Below, piece by piece: positions 29,770-30,097 of a stretch of 30,097 nt of DNA. This DNA comes from Anaerolineaceae bacterium. Its GTDB lineage: Bacteria > Chloroflexota > Anaerolineae > JAAYZQ01. The DNA lies in the NCBI GenBank assembly GCA_012514775.1, contig JAAYZQ010000161.1:1-30097 (forward strand), written 5' to 3'. Below the pieces are notes generated by a model. That model was not told the origin of the DNA. It saw only the letters and a list, made by a program, of their open reading frames with translations, and ran no database searches. The position numbers and the translations under genes are program-made. How positions within the stretch are numbered: the first letter of the stretch is position 1; each line of letters starts with the position of its first letter.

Positions 29770-30097
29770 TGGCGCACCTCTCCCCTCGCCGTCAGCTAGC
29801 AGGTCCTGGTTTCTGGGCTGCATGTGAACCCTGACGCGCTGGAAGCATCCTTGAGGAGGCCGTTGCAAGGCCTCCCGAGCGGCAGATAGGATCGTTTTGA
29901 GGTACAGGCTCTGCTTTTAGGATGTAGTTGGATTACGGGCCAACGGCTGTACGTTGGTAGCGCCTGAAACCGACGACCGCGTCGCCATCTACCAGGGGGC
30001 CGGTGATGCCAGCCGGACCCCGGTGTCACTCCGTGCGGGCACGCACTAGCAGATCAGGCCGGGATCGAGGCCGGGACGAGTTCTTGGACGAATTCGA
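29770..30097. other. Right-end stretch without a recognisable gene
   Basis: It holds a perfect hairpin GGAGGCC/GGCCTCC (29855-29861/29869-29875, 7-base loop) and a 35-codon plus-strand frame without a start codon (reading VAPETDDRVAIYQGAGDASR) that ends at a TAG near 30050. No tRNA, rRNA, tmRNA, SRP or RNase P RNA motif was recognised. It may be decayed coding DNA or the transcript of the promoter at 29645. Confidence 0.4.

Overview
The window is GC-rich bacterial DNA with dense gene packing, many 4-base ATGA/GTGA gene overlaps, GTG starts and Cys-anchored lipoproteins. Together with a bacterial stay-green (Mg-dechelatase) homologue, a heliorhodopsin, a GH39-like secreted glycosidase and BNR-repeat proteins, this suggests a Chloroflexota genome, most likely Anaerolineae or a relative. 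That placement is inference: there is no rRNA or ribosomal protein gene here. No tRNA, CRISPR array, insertion sequence or phage gene was seen. Several sigma70-type promoters are at or near consensus (TTGACA-N17-TATAAT), which helps place transcription starts.

Left part (1-14428), nearly all on the minus strand. A BNR-repeat protein runs in from the left edge and converges on a secreted glycosidase. Read in the minus direction come a Fur-family metalloregulator, then a family-5 peptide/nickel ABC importer (permeases DppB and DppC, a fused DppD-DppF ATPase, a lipoprotein binding protein), a methyltransferase and the glycosidase. The Fur gene and the importer each have a promoter followed by TTGC/GCAA elements, suggesting shared metal control. 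Further upstream lie an APH(9)-like kinase, two unknown membrane-associated proteins, a ketopantoate-reductase-like enzyme with a near-consensus promoter over a palindromic operator, and a pair of membrane genes including a DUF1295 reductase.

Centre (14515-20596), plus strand. This looks like one regulated operon: promoter, about 200 nt structured leader, strong intrinsic terminator, then a lipoprotein with two sulfite-oxidase-fold-like domains fused to a type II binding protein, a BtuC-type permease, a BtuD-type ATPase, a radical SAM enzyme of the AmmeMemoRadiSam type, and an unrecognised 380-residue protein. The layout fits riboswitch-attenuated uptake and processing of a metal or cofactor. 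The ligand is unknown; molybdenum/tungsten or a pterin-type cofactor is a hypothesis.

Right part (20715-30097). A minus-strand pair encodes heliorhodopsin followed by a stay-green Mg-dechelatase homologue, about 20 bases apart behind one promoter. Next to it are small stress or envelope proteins (GYD, GlsB/YeaQ, SRPBCC, a Gly/Gln-rich protein, a LysM coiled-coil protein). Then come a CtaA/COX15-like protein on the plus strand that keeps only one of the usual haem-ligand histidines, a PpiC-type foldase lipoprotein, and an M19 dipeptidase. The last 580 bases hold a perfect consensus promoter but no convincing gene.

The two most interesting objects are the heliorhodopsin/stay-green pair and the leader-controlled transporter/radical SAM operon.
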